Below are positions 15,241-24,821 of a stretch of 64,000 nt of DNA, piece after piece. Positions within the stretch are counted from its first letter, which is position 1; the number at the start of each line of letters is the position of its first letter. Source of the stretch: Scleromatobacter sp964418745 (GTDB lineage Bacteria; Pseudomonadota; Gammaproteobacteria; Burkholderiales; Burkholderiaceae_C); NCBI GenBank assembly GCA_964418745.1, contig CAYQMX010000009.1:153009-217008 (forward strand), in the 5' to 3' direction. A program made the position numbers and the translations under genes. Under the pieces are notes generated by a model. It was not told the DNA's origin. It was given only the letters and a program-made list of their open reading frames with translations, and searched no databases.

Positions 15241-15735
15241 TCAGTCGTCGCGTGGAAACTTGAGCGGGTCGTCCCGGATCACGATGCACAGCCTCTCGTT
15301 GATCTGTCGGAACTCGAACTTCTGGCCCGCCTCATCGAGCAAGCCATACAAGCCGCCGCTTCCGAACGAGAACATCGCATCGCCACCGCGGTCTGTCTTG
15401 CCAATCCAGGTTGTCATCGTCCCGGGGCGCGCACCTTCGGGCACCTGGACAACCTCGCGACGCGTCATCGTCAGCGCGACCGTACGCACGCTCGGAAGGT
15501 GCACGGCAACCGACGTCGACTGGAAAGCGCGCGCGTTGCACGTAACGACCGTCGCTCTCACGACCGCAGGCTGCAGGCGCGTCTCGGTCAAGTTAGCCCG
15601 CTCGACGGCGGTGAGGGCGGTAGCCGTCGTCGACGGCACGCACTATTCCGCCCGGCTCGCTGAAGGGCACATCGACCGCTTCCGCGGCGCTGCTCGCCCC
15701 GAGAATTAGGAGAGCTAACCCAAGTGCGTCACCCT
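15241..15735 (-). pseudogene. Frameshifted small secreted protein
   Basis: The frame ending at 15241 encodes a 132-residue product whose body (RLQPAVVRATVVTCNARAF through GSGGLYGLLDEAGQKFEFRQINERL) looks like a real beta-rich domain, but its first 15 residues do not. Upstream, in a different minus-strand frame between about 15735 and 15640, lies LGLALLILGASSAAEAVDVPF, a textbook signal peptide and cleavage site, with no usable start codon. The simplest reading is one exported protein broken by frameshifts. A sequencing indel would look identical. Confidence 0.35.
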
Positions 15736-15844
15736 CCGGGTCAATCAAGCCGTGGTGGAGATTGTGGTAGCTGAGGACTGGGCAGCTACGTCGTCAGTCG
15801 GCCACTTGCAGTCAGTCGAGAAGGTCTGCTTCAGAGGCAACGAG

Positions 15845-16183
15845 ATGAGCGACGAACATTCCATCAGCATTGAGGGTTGCCCGCTAACGGCCCTGGTGGC
15901 ACGCAGGGATCGCTCCTGGGGTCACGCGATCGACGTCAGCGTCGTCGAAGCTAACGGCTCGATTCGCGGCAAGATGGTGTTTGCTTGCCATCCCGAATTT
16001 ATCGGGTTCAATGAGTTCCAGGCGATGTCCACCGAGGCCTTGATTGACGTCGTTCGGCAGCGCTTGGTGGCTGCCATCGCAGAGAGTGGTTCCGCGTTTG
16101 ACGGCGGCATCACGACCCTGTTCCGATTCAACTCGCCAAGTGACAAGTGGGATCTCGAGTTCGCTGGTTCGGCCGCGAAATGA
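15845..16183 (+). CDS. Hypothetical protein
   Basis: A 112-residue soluble protein starting at ATG 15845, with AGAGG about 8 nt upstream; the frame is open further left but that part looks non-coding. It is mixed alpha/beta with no membrane segment and no motif I recognise. Central helical STEALIDVVRQRLVAAIAE is followed by FDGGITTLFRFNSPSDKWDLEF. Codon use is more balanced than in the core genes. It is isolated, with non-coding sequence on both sides. Confidence 0.5.
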   Translation: MSDEHSISIEGCPLTALVARRDRSWGHAIDVSVVEANGSIRGKMVFACHPEFIGFNEFQAMSTEALIDVVRQRLVAAIAESGSAFDGGITTLFRFNSPSDKWDLEFAGSAAK

Positions 16184-16415
16184 CCGCTTTTGGCGTCGAA
16201 ATCATAGGGCCGAATGTCACTGATGGGTCGGGGCCTGCCGTGCGACCGCCGGCGTCGACGGGCAGGTATGCTTCGCAAAGCGGTCGGCCGAGGGCCCCGG
16301 CGCGTCACCCGGCCAGGGGGGCTGTCCTCAGGGACGCATGTCGGCCACAAGCTGTCTGTCGCAAGCGTCCGGTCTCGGGAGCTGCGAGGCGTGCTAGTTG
16401 ACTGAATTGATAATT

Positions 16416-16960
16416 ATGGGAACCACGTCAAGTATTTCAAAGCCTCGCAATTTCAACGGGATGCGACTTTTTTCATTGCTGCTCCTCATCATTTTCTTGG
16501 AGCTGCGATTGATCTGTACGGCCTAATGCGGATCAGAGCGTTTGAGCAGGGCAATCATGAAGTGGGACACGCTAGTGGCTATGCGTCTCTGGTCGCTGTC
16601 CGAAAACACGGTTTGCTTCTCCGTCTGGAAGGCAAAGAAGGGACATACGATCTCTCATGCAACGTGCCGGGACTTGGGGGTTCGAACAGCTGTGACTACC
16701 GTCGAACGCCAAGCTCAGGAGCCTTCACCGAAGCTGCTTGGGTTTTGGCTCCCGCTGGCATGTTCCATGGTTCACTGCTCTATCCGATCTCGATTCGGCA
16801 AGGTGGAGAGCAGATCTATCAGATTTCTGTCGAACAAGTCGCCGGGGCTCAGTACAAGAAGGTGAATGGAGACCTCGTATTCCTGTGCATCGTGTTGGGC
16901 TTCTGCGCTTTGCTTCTTGTCCTCGGCTCAATCAGGAGGCGAATGCGTCGAATCGCCTAA
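16416..16960 (+). pseudogene. Membrane protein split by a frameshift (or two overlapping ORFs)
   Basis: ATG 16416 opens a 36-residue frame with a strong membrane helix (MRLFSLLLLIIFLELRLI) that stops at TAA 16524-16526. A second frame starts at ATG 16526, overlapping in TAATG, and runs 144 residues to 16960, ending in the helix LVFLCIVLGFCALLLVLGSI. The second frame is open upstream and reads IDLYGLMRIRAFEQG just where the first breaks, so a one-base shift near 16510 would join them into a protein of about 180 residues with a helix at each end and a soluble loop between (DUF3592-like layout). Translational coupling of two real genes is the alternative. The sequence is AT-richer than the core. 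Confidence 0.4.
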
Positions 16961-17165
16961 CGCCCCATGCGGGTCATCGCGAGCCACATGGGAGGGCCGC
17001 AACTTGCTCCAGCGTTACGATTCGCCGCGCGGATTTGGGGCTGCACGCGGCCATTTGCTGACAGTCGTGGATGACCGGTTTCGGGCAGGCTATCGGCATC
17101 GATCCGCGCATCGCTTGCAATTGCGCCATGAATCACCGACTGGGCAGCCCGATAGCAATCGGCGG

Positions 17166-17652
17166 TCAGATCGGATCGAGAGGGACGATTTCGAGGCCGG
17201 TGATGCCAGCCTCTCTGGCCCACTGCTCGATCACTTCCTTGCCGGCGTCATTGACGTAGTTGCGCACGCGGACCGTCGTCGGATCCTTGAACACCGCCGG
17301 CTCCGTCGGAATCTTGGATTCGTCGATCGCTTCGAGGATCAGGATGCCTTCCTCGCCGCGCTGCGTCGGTTCATCGTCGAGGCAATCGACCAGATTCGTG
17401 CAGTTGAAGAAGTAGAGGATCTCCCCGCCGTGATGCAGCTCCAAGAGCTCGCCGAACTTCGAGAGAAATCCGCCGATCGCGGCCCGAGCCTTGCCGTCGA
17501 GCACCAACGAACCCGCCATGAACGGCATGACGTCGGCCCGCTCGCGTTGTCGCTTCTTCGTCGCCCGGTTGAAAAGCTCCACCGGCGGCCATGCGCCCAG
17601 TCCTTTGCCCAACCCGTACGCCTCAACAACGTCGCATTCAAGCGCCGCAAAT
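17166..17652 (-). pseudogene. Imm11/DUF1629-like immunity protein fragment
   Basis: The minus-strand frame reads EFAALECDVVEAYGLGKGLG, then LVLDGKARAAIGGFLSKFGELLEL, YFFNCTNLVDCLDDE, AVFKDP and AGITGLEIVPLD. This is the pattern of the C-terminal half of Imm11 (DUF1629) immunity proteins. Only about 160 residues remain. Directly before EFAAL is an in-frame TAG (17653-17655), and beyond it the frame continues as MVGPVGPRLQQW, so either a nonsense mutation or a truncation removed the N-terminus. An internal ATG at 17612 could start a 148-residue product. No cognate toxin is adjacent. Confidence 0.55.
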
Positions 17653-17655
17653 TCC

Positions 17656-18249
17656 TACCACTGCTGCAAGCGCGGACCCACCGGCCCCACCATGTCCCTT
17701 GCGATCCCGCGGCATCTCATTCGGGGCAGCTCCGCACGATCACATTCCCACACGATCGCTATGAAGCGAGACGATGTCCGGCGCGATGAAGCTGGCCATT
17801 CCAACAGGCCGGTCTGATTTCGGTCGAGGAGTTCATGCGATTCGACGAGCTGCCCGAAGACGCGCAGTTCCTTGGCCATGGACGGGTGAGCGTCGCGGTG
17901 CTTCCCAAAGCGATCCGCGTCCCGTTTTCTCAGTTGGGCAACGGGCCGCCTCGTCCATTCCCCAATCACGGGCAACCAGGCCCAGCTATGGGCGATCTTG
18001 TCTCCCGGCATGGTTCGCCGAATGGGTTGGCAAGTGGCCGCAATCGACTCGACTGCTGAGCTGCTGAGCTTCTGAGGTGGGGCGCACGGCGAGCTCGGGC
18101 GCTCGAACCTGTCTCGACGGTTGGCGGAGGGCGATGACCCGACGACACGTGTGATCGTCGAGCGGGGCGACCGTGTCCCGGCTGTCGAGGCCCCAGAAAG
18201 GCCCATCGCGTCCCAGACAGGATTTCCTGCTTTTTTCCTGCCGGGAACG
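17656..18249. other. No recognisable gene
   Basis: Several overlapping frames are open on both strands but none has a recognisable domain or a convincing ribosome-binding site. A plus-strand stretch near 17820-17900 (SVEEFMRFDELPEDAQ) looks protein-like, then degenerates. This is probably eroded island sequence between the Imm11-like fragment and the tRNA terminator. Confidence 0.4.
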
Positions 18250-18270
18250 AAAAAGCCACCCGAAGGTGGC
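18250..18270 (-). terminator. Intrinsic terminator of tRNA-Arg
   Basis: On the minus strand GCCACC, a TTCG tetraloop and GGTGGC are followed by TTTTT. The hairpin stands 18 nt beyond the 3' end of the tRNA, in the right orientation to end its transcript. Confidence 0.85.
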
Positions 18271-18288
18271 CTAAGTCGTTGAATCTAT

Positions 18289-18365
18289 TGGTGCGCCCGA
18301 CTGGGTTCGAACCAGTGACCCCTGCCTTCGGAGGGCAGTACTCTATCCAGCTGAGCTACGGGCGC
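18289..18365 (-). tRNA. tRNA-Arg (anticodon CCG)
   Basis: The minus strand folds as a complete cloverleaf: acceptor GCGCCCG pairs with CGGGCGC, the D arm has AGCTCAGC...GGATAGAG, the anticodon stem CTGCC/GGCAG encloses loop CTCCGAA with anticodon CCG at 18329-18331, and the T arm has GGTTCGAACC. The CCA end is encoded. Its 3' end faces the eroded island at 11.7-18.25 kb, the usual orientation for integration at a tRNA. Confidence 0.97.
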
Positions 18366-18428
18366 GAGGCCGCCATGTTATCCGATCGGGCCGCGCGGGC
18401 CGTCGCGCGGGGGCTATAGACTGCGCCG

Positions 18429-19358
18429 ATGACGCAAGCATCCTGGCCGGCGATCGACCTGGCGCGCCGCCGTGGCGGCCCGCCGCGAATCCCGTTCGTG
18501 CTTGGCGACGCGGCCGGTCCGGTGCTCGGCTCCGTGGCGCTTCAGCACTTGGAGGCGCTGCAGGCCTGGCCCGACGCGTTCGTGTTGCTGGCCGCCGCCG
18601 ACGGCGCGCCGCGGGCGCTCGCGCTGCGCCTGCCCGCGCAGGCGCGGGACGCGCGGCTTGCGCAGATCCATGCACGGCTGCGCGACGACGGCCTGATCAC
18701 GGGCTGGCGCGACGAGCCCTATCCCTTGCGCGACCGCAGTGGCGGCGAGCACGGCACGCTGGAGCGGGCGGCGAGCCGGTTCTGGGGCATGTTGACACTG
18801 GGTGCGCATTGCAATGGCTGGGTGGCCGACGCGGCGGGTCGGCCGGCCCACCTGTGGATCGCGCGGCGCTCGCCGACCAAGCAGACGGACCCCGGCCGCC
18901 TGGACAACCTGATCGGCTGCGGCGTGCCCGCGGGGCAGTCGCCGCGCGAGGCGATCGTGCGCGAAGGCTGGGAGGAGGCCGGGCTCGTGCCGGGGCAGAT
19001 GGCCGGCCTGGTCGCGGGCGGCGTGATCGACCTGGAGTGCGACCTCCCCGAGGGGCGCCAGCACGAGCGGCTGCATGTCTTCGACCTGCGGCTGCCCGCC
19101 GATGTCGTCCCCCGGAACATCGACGGCGAGGTGGCCGAGCACCGGCTGATGCCCGTGGCCGAGGCGCTCGCGCGCGCGGCCGCGGGCGAGCTGACGACCG
19201 ACGCCGCGCTGGCGACGCTGGATTTCGCGGTTCGCCATTGCCTGGTTGAACCGGCTGCGGCGGACCGGGGATCCACCGGGGCCGGCGCGGCGGTGCTGGA
19301 CGCGGCCCGCCGGCACGCGTTCGAGGCGCTGCGCCCGGTCGAGCCGGGATCGGCGTAG
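18429..19358 (+). CDS. Nudix hydrolase with N-terminal DUF4743 domain
   Basis: A 309-residue protein. Residues 1-120 form the DUF4743 part (LRDDGLITGWRDEPYPL). The Nudix domain covers about 125-275, with Nudix helix GVPAGQSPREAIVREGWEEAGL near residue 160 that keeps the catalytic REGWEE core; the upstream Glu is Gln, as is common in this subfamily. It contains the QTDPGRLDNLIGCG segment seen in this group, whose eukaryotic relatives are fused to thiamine pyrophosphokinase or act on damaged thiamine diphosphates. The substrate here is not known. The start at ATG 18429 is close to the divergent tRNA. Confidence 0.85.
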   Translation: MTQASWPAIDLARRRGGPPRIPFVLGDAAGPVLGSVALQHLEALQAWPDAFVLLAAADGAPRALALRLPAQARDARLAQIHARLRDDGLITGWRDEPYPLRDRSGGEHGTLERAASRFWGMLTLGAHCNGWVADAAGRPAHLWIARRSPTKQTDPGRLDNLIGCGVPAGQSPREAIVREGWEEAGLVPGQMAGLVAGGVIDLECDLPEGRQHERLHVFDLRLPADVVPRNIDGEVAEHRLMPVAEALARAAAGELTTDAALATLDFAVRHCLVEPAAADRGSTGAGAAVLDAARRHAFEALRPVEPGSA

Positions 19359-19513
19359 GGGCTTTGAAGCCCTGAACTACCATTCAAACCAACTGAAGTG
19401 CGGCGTCAATCGTGCTCAACCCGGCGCCCGCCCCGGGCCGGGACACTGAGTTCCCAGATGCACCGCCGTCCGTCCGTCGCGCCAGCGGCATCCACCCTCG
19501 AACCCGCCACGCC

Positions 19514-20053
19514 ATGAACCCGTCCGCCACCCGCTACTCCGGCACCGCCATCGCCCTGCACTGGCTGATGGCGCTGGCCATCGTCGGCAACTTCTGCGTG
19601 GGCCTGTACATGGCCGACCTGCCGATGTCGATGACGCGGCTGAAGCTCTACAACTATCACAAGTGGGCCGGCGCGACGATCCTCGCGCTGGCCGCGCTGC
19701 GCCTGCTGTGGCGCCTGGTGCACCGGCCGCCGGCCGAGCTGCCGGCGCCGAAGTGGCAGCACGCGGCCGCGTCGCTCACGCACTGGGGCCTGTACGCGCT
19801 GTTCTTCGCCGTGCCGCTGGTGGGCTGGGCCTACAGCTCGGCGGCGGGCTTTCCCATCGTCGTGTTCGGCGTGCTGCCGCTGCCCGACTTCGTCGCCAAG
19901 GATCACGCGCTGGCCGAGGCGATCAAGCCCTGGCACGGCGACCTGGCGTGGGTGCTGTTCGCGCTGGTCGTCCTGCACGTGGCGGCCGTCGGCAAGCACA
20001 TGATCATCGACCGCGACGGCCTCGTCCGCCGCATGATGCCCGGCCGCGGCTGA
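19514..20053 (+). CDS. Cytochrome b561-family membrane protein
   Basis: A 179-residue protein starting at ATG 19514. Four transmembrane helices carry the haem-ligand histidines typical of bacterial b561: HW in IALHWLMALAI (helix 1), NYHKWAG (helix 2), THWGLY (helix 3) and LHVAAVGKHM (helix 4). It probably moves electrons between the quinone pool and periplasmic partners. It is followed by two YceI genes, a common arrangement in Proteobacteria in which YceI may carry isoprenoid quinones for the cytochrome. Confidence 0.9.
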   Translation: MNPSATRYSGTAIALHWLMALAIVGNFCVGLYMADLPMSMTRLKLYNYHKWAGATILALAALRLLWRLVHRPPAELPAPKWQHAAASLTHWGLYALFFAVPLVGWAYSSAAGFPIVVFGVLPLPDFVAKDHALAEAIKPWHGDLAWVLFALVVLHVAAVGKHMIIDRDGLVRRMMPGRG

Positions 20054-20077
20054 GCCCTCCACAGGACAGGAATCACC

Positions 20078-20644
20078 ATGAAGACCCTTCGCAACGCACT
20101 CGTTCTCGCCGCCGCGCTCGGCGCCGGCGGAGCCGCCTTCGCCCAGGCCAAGGTCGTGCCGGCGCAGAGCCAGATCGGCTTCTCGATCAAGGAGATGGGC
20201 GTCGGCGTCGACGGCAAGTTCAGCCGCTGGACGGCCGACATCGCGTTCGATCCGAAGAAGCCCGAAGCCGGCAAGGTGGCCTTCACCATCGCCACCGGCA
20301 GCGCCACGTTCGGCGCGCCCGAGACGGACGCCGAGGTGCCCAAGCCCGAATGGTTCAACGTGGCCAAGTTCCCCAACGCCACGTTCGCGTCGACGACCAT
20401 CAAGCCCAAGGGCGGCGGCAAGTTCGACGTCGCCGGCAAGCTCACGGTCAAGGGCACCACGCGCGACATCGTCGTGCCGATCGCGCTGACCCAGGCCGGC
20501 CCGGCCACCACCGCCACCGGCGCGTTCACGCTCAAGCGCAACGACTACAAGATCGGCGAAGGCGAGTGGACCGACACCTCGCAGCTGGCCGACGACGTGC
20601 AGGTCAAGTTCAAGATCGCGCTGACCGGCGTCGCGCCGCTCTGA
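20078..20644 (+). CDS. YceI-family periplasmic lipid/quinone-binding protein (first copy)
   Basis: A 188-residue protein starting at ATG 20078, 25 nt after the b561 gene. A signal peptide (1-22, AFA-QA) is followed by a YceI lipocalin-like barrel. Diagnostic segments are VPAQSQIGFSIKEMGVGVDGKF, FNVAKFPNATF and GKLTVKGTTRDIVVPIAL. YceI proteins bind polyisoprenoid or other amphiphilic molecules in the periplasm. It differs clearly from the next YceI copy, so the pair is an old duplication or separate paralogues. It is probably cotranscribed with the cytochrome. Confidence 0.92.
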   Translation: MKTLRNALVLAAALGAGGAAFAQAKVVPAQSQIGFSIKEMGVGVDGKFSRWTADIAFDPKKPEAGKVAFTIATGSATFGAPETDAEVPKPEWFNVAKFPNATFASTTIKPKGGGKFDVAGKLTVKGTTRDIVVPIALTQAGPATTATGAFTLKRNDYKIGEGEWTDTSQLADDVQVKFKIALTGVAPL

Positions 20645-20745
20645 CCCGTTCCTTTTTCCAAGCCCCTCGCGGGGCGGCAGCCGGTGGTGCGGGACAGCAC
20701 CGGAACGCTTTCCTTTTCCCTTTCCTGACCCGCCGGAGTGTTTCC

Positions 20746-21321
20746 ATGACCAAGTTCTCCCTGCTGGCCGTCGCGGCCGCCCTCGGCTTCGCCGCCGCCG
20801 CCCACGCCGAATCGGCCACCTACGCCATCGAGCCGAGCCACACCTTTGCCACCTTCGAGATCGGCCACTTCGGCACCTCGACCAACCGCGGCCGCTTCAA
20901 CAAGACCAGCGGCACCGTGACGCTGGACAAGGTCGCCAAGACGGGCGCGCTCGACGTCACCGTCGACACCACCTCCCTGGACACCGGCACCGCCGCGTTC
21001 ACCAAGCACATCTCCAGCGACGAGATCCTCAACGTGGCCGCCTTCCCGACGGCCCACCTCGTCGCCACGAAGTTCGTCTTCAACGGTGACAAGGTCGCCG
21101 AGATCGACGGCACGCTGACGCTGCTGGGCAAGACCAACCCGGTCGTGCTCAAGGCGCAGAACTACAACTGCTACCAGAGCCCGATGATCAAGCGCGAAGT
21201 CTGCGGCGGCGACTTCGACGCGACCATCGTGCGCAGCCAGTACGGCGTGTCGTACGGCCTGAACTACGGCTTCCCCGACAACGTCCACCTGGTGATCCAG
21301 GTCGAAGCCGTCAAGCAATAG
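20746..21321 (+). CDS. YceI-family periplasmic protein (second copy)
   Basis: A 191-residue protein starting at ATG 20746 with CCGGAG upstream. A signal peptide (1-22, AHA-ES) precedes a YceI barrel: YAIEPSHTFATFEIGHFGTSTNRGRF, TTSLDTGTAAFTKHI, LNVAAFPTAHL and GTLTLLGKTNPVVLKAQNYNCY. The closing segment NVHLVIQVEAVKQ reappears, eroded, in the remnant immediately downstream. It is the canonical YceI type; the first copy is the variant. The two genes are separated by about 100 nt. Confidence 0.93.
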   Translation: MTKFSLLAVAAALGFAAAAHAESATYAIEPSHTFATFEIGHFGTSTNRGRFNKTSGTVTLDKVAKTGALDVTVDTTSLDTGTAAFTKHISSDEILNVAAFPTAHLVATKFVFNGDKVAEIDGTLTLLGKTNPVVLKAQNYNCYQSPMIKREVCGGDFDATIVRSQYGVSYGLNYGFPDNVHLVIQVEAVKQ

Positions 21322-21327
21322 GAAGAA

Positions 21328-21498
21328 GCGCTGCGCCGCCGTCCTGGCGGCGCTTGCCCTCGCCTGCGCCAGCCCGGGTCCCGCACCCGCGCTGGCGCAG
21401 TCCGTTGCGGGACCGGTCAAGGGCGGGCTGGGCCCGGACCGCTCCGTCGTCGGCGACGGCGTGCACCTGTCATCCAGGTCGAGGCGATCGCGCCCTGA
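21328..21498 (+). pseudogene. Remnant of a third YceI gene with deleted middle
   Basis: Directly after the second YceI gene one frame reads RKKRCAAVLAALALACASPG...PALAQ, a good signal peptide but without a start codon. About 90 nt later, after one frame slip, the sequence reads GVHL-IQVEAIAP and stops at 21496-21498, matching the NVHLVIQVEAV ending of YceI. The intervening 150 or so residues are missing. This looks like a deleted third paralogue. It has no intact coding potential. Confidence 0.55.
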
Positions 21499-21573
21499 CG
21501 CGAGGATGCAACGCGGCTGCCCGATAATCCGGGTTGCGCCGCCCCGGCGGCAAGGAAACACGAAAGTTGGGCT

Positions 21574-22694
<1,121 letters not shown>

Positions 22695-22698
<4 letters not shown>

Positions 22699-23147
22699 AC
22701 GCCGTGCTGGGCGGCTCGGAAGCCGGGGTCGCCGCCGCGGGCGTGGCCTATGTCGGGTTCTGGCGGCGCGCCGTCGCGGCCGCCATCGACCTCGGCCTGC
22801 TGCTGTTCGTCGTCATCCCGCTCGTGGTCTCGGCCATCGGCCTGGGCTGGACGATGACCCAGGGCCTCGCGGCGCTGGTCGTCGACTGGGTTCCGCTCGG
22901 CGCCGCGATGATCGCGTTCTGGAAGCTCAAGGGCGCGACGCCGGGCAAGATGGCGATCTCCGCGGTGGTGGTCGACGCCCACACGCATGCGCCCGTCGAC
23001 TTCTGGCAGGCGCTCACGCGCTACGTCGGCTATTTCATCTCGGCCATCCCGCTGCTGGCGGGCTTCGCGTGGATCGCGGTCGACGCCCGCAAGCAGGGCT
23101 GGCATGACAAGATGGCGCGCACGGTGGTGATCCACCGCCCGCGCTGA
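22695..23147 (+). CDS. RDD-family membrane protein
   Basis: A 150-residue protein starting at ATG 22695 inside the aroG stop (ATGA). Features are an N-terminal YVGFWRRAVAAAIDLGLLL with the Arg and Asp of the RDD family, three hydrophobic segments, a KLKGATPGKMAISAVVVDA loop and C-terminal DARKQGWHDKMARTVVI. RDD proteins are small helical membrane proteins, some linked to ion transport; no function can be assigned here. Coupling to aroG is a matter of position and may not be functional. Confidence 0.85.
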
Positions 23148-23188
23148 CCCGTCCCCGGCCCGGCGCGGCGGCCTACAGGAGCGACGCG

Positions 23189-23590
23189 ATGCAGCGAGTC
23201 ACGGGAATCGGAGGCGTCTTCTTCAAGGCGCGCGACGCCGAAGGCCTGCGGGCCTGGTACCGGCGCCACCTGGGGCTGGACATCCAGGACTGGGGCGGAC
23301 TCGCCTTCCCGCCCGCGCCGACGCTGCCCGCCGGCGCCCGGTCGCCGCTGGGCTCGCATACCACCTGGTGCATCTTCCCGGCCGACAGCGACTACTTCGG
23401 CGGCACGCGCGGCGCGCCCTTCATGGTCAACTACCGCGTCGCCGACCTCGACCGCCTGCTGGCGCTGCTGCGGCGCGAGGGCTGCGCCGTCGACGACAAG
23501 ACCGAGGTCTCGGAATACGGCAAGTTCGGCTGGGTCACCGACCCCGAGGGCAACCGCGTCGAGCTCTGGCAGCCGCCGGCGCCGGGCTGA
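23189..23590 (+). CDS. VOC-superfamily (glyoxalase/dioxygenase fold) protein
   Basis: A 133-residue single-domain protein starting at ATG 23189 with AGGAG upstream. It has the paired beta-alpha-beta-beta-beta layout of the vicinal-oxygen-chelate fold: GIGGVFFKARDAEGLRAWYRRHLGL at the start, FMVNYRVADLDRLLALLRREG in the middle and GWVTDPEGNRVELWQ at the end, where the final Glu is the usual metal ligand. The substrate is unknown; such proteins include glyoxalases and antibiotic-binding proteins. It converges with the thiolase gene, with 6 nt between stops. Confidence 0.88.
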   Translation: MQRVTGIGGVFFKARDAEGLRAWYRRHLGLDIQDWGGLAFPPAPTLPAGARSPLGSHTTWCIFPADSDYFGGTRGAPFMVNYRVADLDRLLALLRREGCAVDDKTEVSEYGKFGWVTDPEGNRVELWQPPAPG

Positions 23591-23596
23591 CCGGTC

Positions 23597-24799
23597 TCAG
23601 ACGCGCTCGACCACCAGCGCGATGCCCTGGCCCACGCCGATGCACATGGTGCACAGCGCGTAGCGCCCGCCGGTGGCGTGCAGCTGGTTGACGGCCGTCG
23701 TCACCAGGCGCGCGCCGCTGGCGCCCAGCGGATGGCCCAGCGCGATCGCGCCGCCGTTGGGATTCACGCGCGGGTCGTCGTCGGCCACGCCCAGCTGGCG
23801 CAGTACCGCCAGGCCCTGCGCGGCGAAGGCCTCGTTCAGCTCGATGACGTCCATCTGCGAGATCGTCAGTCCGAGCCGGGCCAGCAGCTTCTTCGAGGCC
23901 GGCGCCGGGCCGATGCCCATCACCCGCGGCGCGACGCCGGCCACGGCCATGCCCAGCACGCGGGCGCGCGGCGTCAGGCCGTGCGTCTTCGCGGCGCTGG
24001 CGCTGGCCAGCAGCAGGGCGCAGGCGCCGTCGTTGACGCCGGAGGCGTTGCCCGCGGTGATCGTGCCGTTCGGGCGCACGATGGGCTTCAGCCGGCCCAG
24101 CGCCTCCAGCGAGGTCTCGCGCGGGTGCTCGTCGCGGGCGACGACCAGGGCCTCGCCCTTCTTCTGCGGTACGGTCACCGGCGCGATCTCGGCGTCGAAG
24201 AAGCCGCGCTGCTGGGCCGCGACGGCGCGCTGCTGCGAGCGCAGCGCCAGCGCGTCCTGGTCGGCGCGGGTCACGCCGAAGTCGTCGGCGACGTTCTCGG
24301 CGGTCTCGGGCATGGAGTCGACGCCGTACTGTGCCTTCATCGCCGGGTTGACGAAACGCCAGCCGATCGTGGTGTCGTAGAGCGCGTTCTCGCGCGCGAA
24401 CGCCGACGTGGCCTTGGGCATCACGAACGGGGCGCGACTCATGCTCTCCACGCCGCCGGCCAGCAGCAGGCCGGCCTCGCCGGCACGGATCGCCTGGGCG
24501 GCGCTGCCCACGGCGTTCAGGCCCGAGCCGCACAGGCGGTTCAAGGTCACGCCCGGCACGTCCACCGGCAGGCCGGCCAGCAGTGCGCTCATGCGGGCGA
24601 CGTTGCGGTTGTCCTCGCCAGCCTGGTTGGCGCAGCCGTAGAGCACGTCGTCGATCGCCGCCGGGTCGAGCCCGGCGTGGCGGGCGAGCAGCGCGCGGAT
24701 CGGGATCGCGCCCAGGTCGTCGGCCCGCACCGCGGACAGGGCACCGCCGTAGCGGCCGAAGGGCGTGCGCAGGGCATCGCAGATGAAGGCATCGGTCAT
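23597..24799 (-). CDS. pcaF: 3-oxoadipyl-CoA thiolase (PcaF/PaaJ-type acetyl-CoA acyltransferase)
   Basis: A 400-residue thiolase starting at ATG 24799 on the minus strand. It would cleave 3-oxoadipyl-CoA to succinyl-CoA and acetyl-CoA, the last step of the beta-ketoadipate and phenylacetate routes. The nucleophile Cys is in NRLCGSGLNAV near residue 90, the catalytic His in GGAIALGHPLGASGARL and the second Cys in CTMCIGVGQG. The opening TDAFICDALRTPFGRYGGALS and the internal GWRFVNPAMKAQYGVDSMPETAENVA are typical of PcaF rather than PhaA. No other aromatic-catabolism gene is adjacent. An inverted repeat 22 nt upstream is a likely operator. Confidence 0.92.
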   Translation of the reverse strand: MTDAFICDALRTPFGRYGGALSAVRADDLGAIPIRALLARHAGLDPAAIDDVLYGCANQAGEDNRNVARMSALLAGLPVDVPGVTLNRLCGSGLNAVGSAAQAIRAGEAGLLLAGGVESMSRAPFVMPKATSAFARENALYDTTIGWRFVNPAMKAQYGVDSMPETAENVADDFGVTRADQDALALRSQQRAVAAQQRGFFDAEIAPVTVPQKKGEALVVARDEHPRETSLEALGRLKPIVRPNGTITAGNASGVNDGACALLLASASAAKTHGLTPRARVLGMAVAGVAPRVMGIGPAPASKKLLARLGLTISQMDVIELNEAFAAQGLAVLRQLGVADDDPRVNPNGGAIALGHPLGASGARLVTTAVNQLHATGGRYALCTMCIGVGQGIALVVERV

Positions 24800-24821
24800 G
24801 GAGGGTCTCGCAGGGATCTTG

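Noticed and set aside
17796..18060. Plus-strand SVEEFMRFDELPEDAQ stretch as a Uma2-type nuclease fragment
   Set aside because: The similarity covers about 16 residues and breaks off immediately; this is too little to name a family.
11713..18290. Attachment-site repeat of the tRNA-Arg 3' end at the left border of the first island
   Set aside because: I scanned 11.65-11.85 kb by eye for GGTTCGAACCCAGTCGGGCGC-like sequence and found none, so no att pair is claimed.
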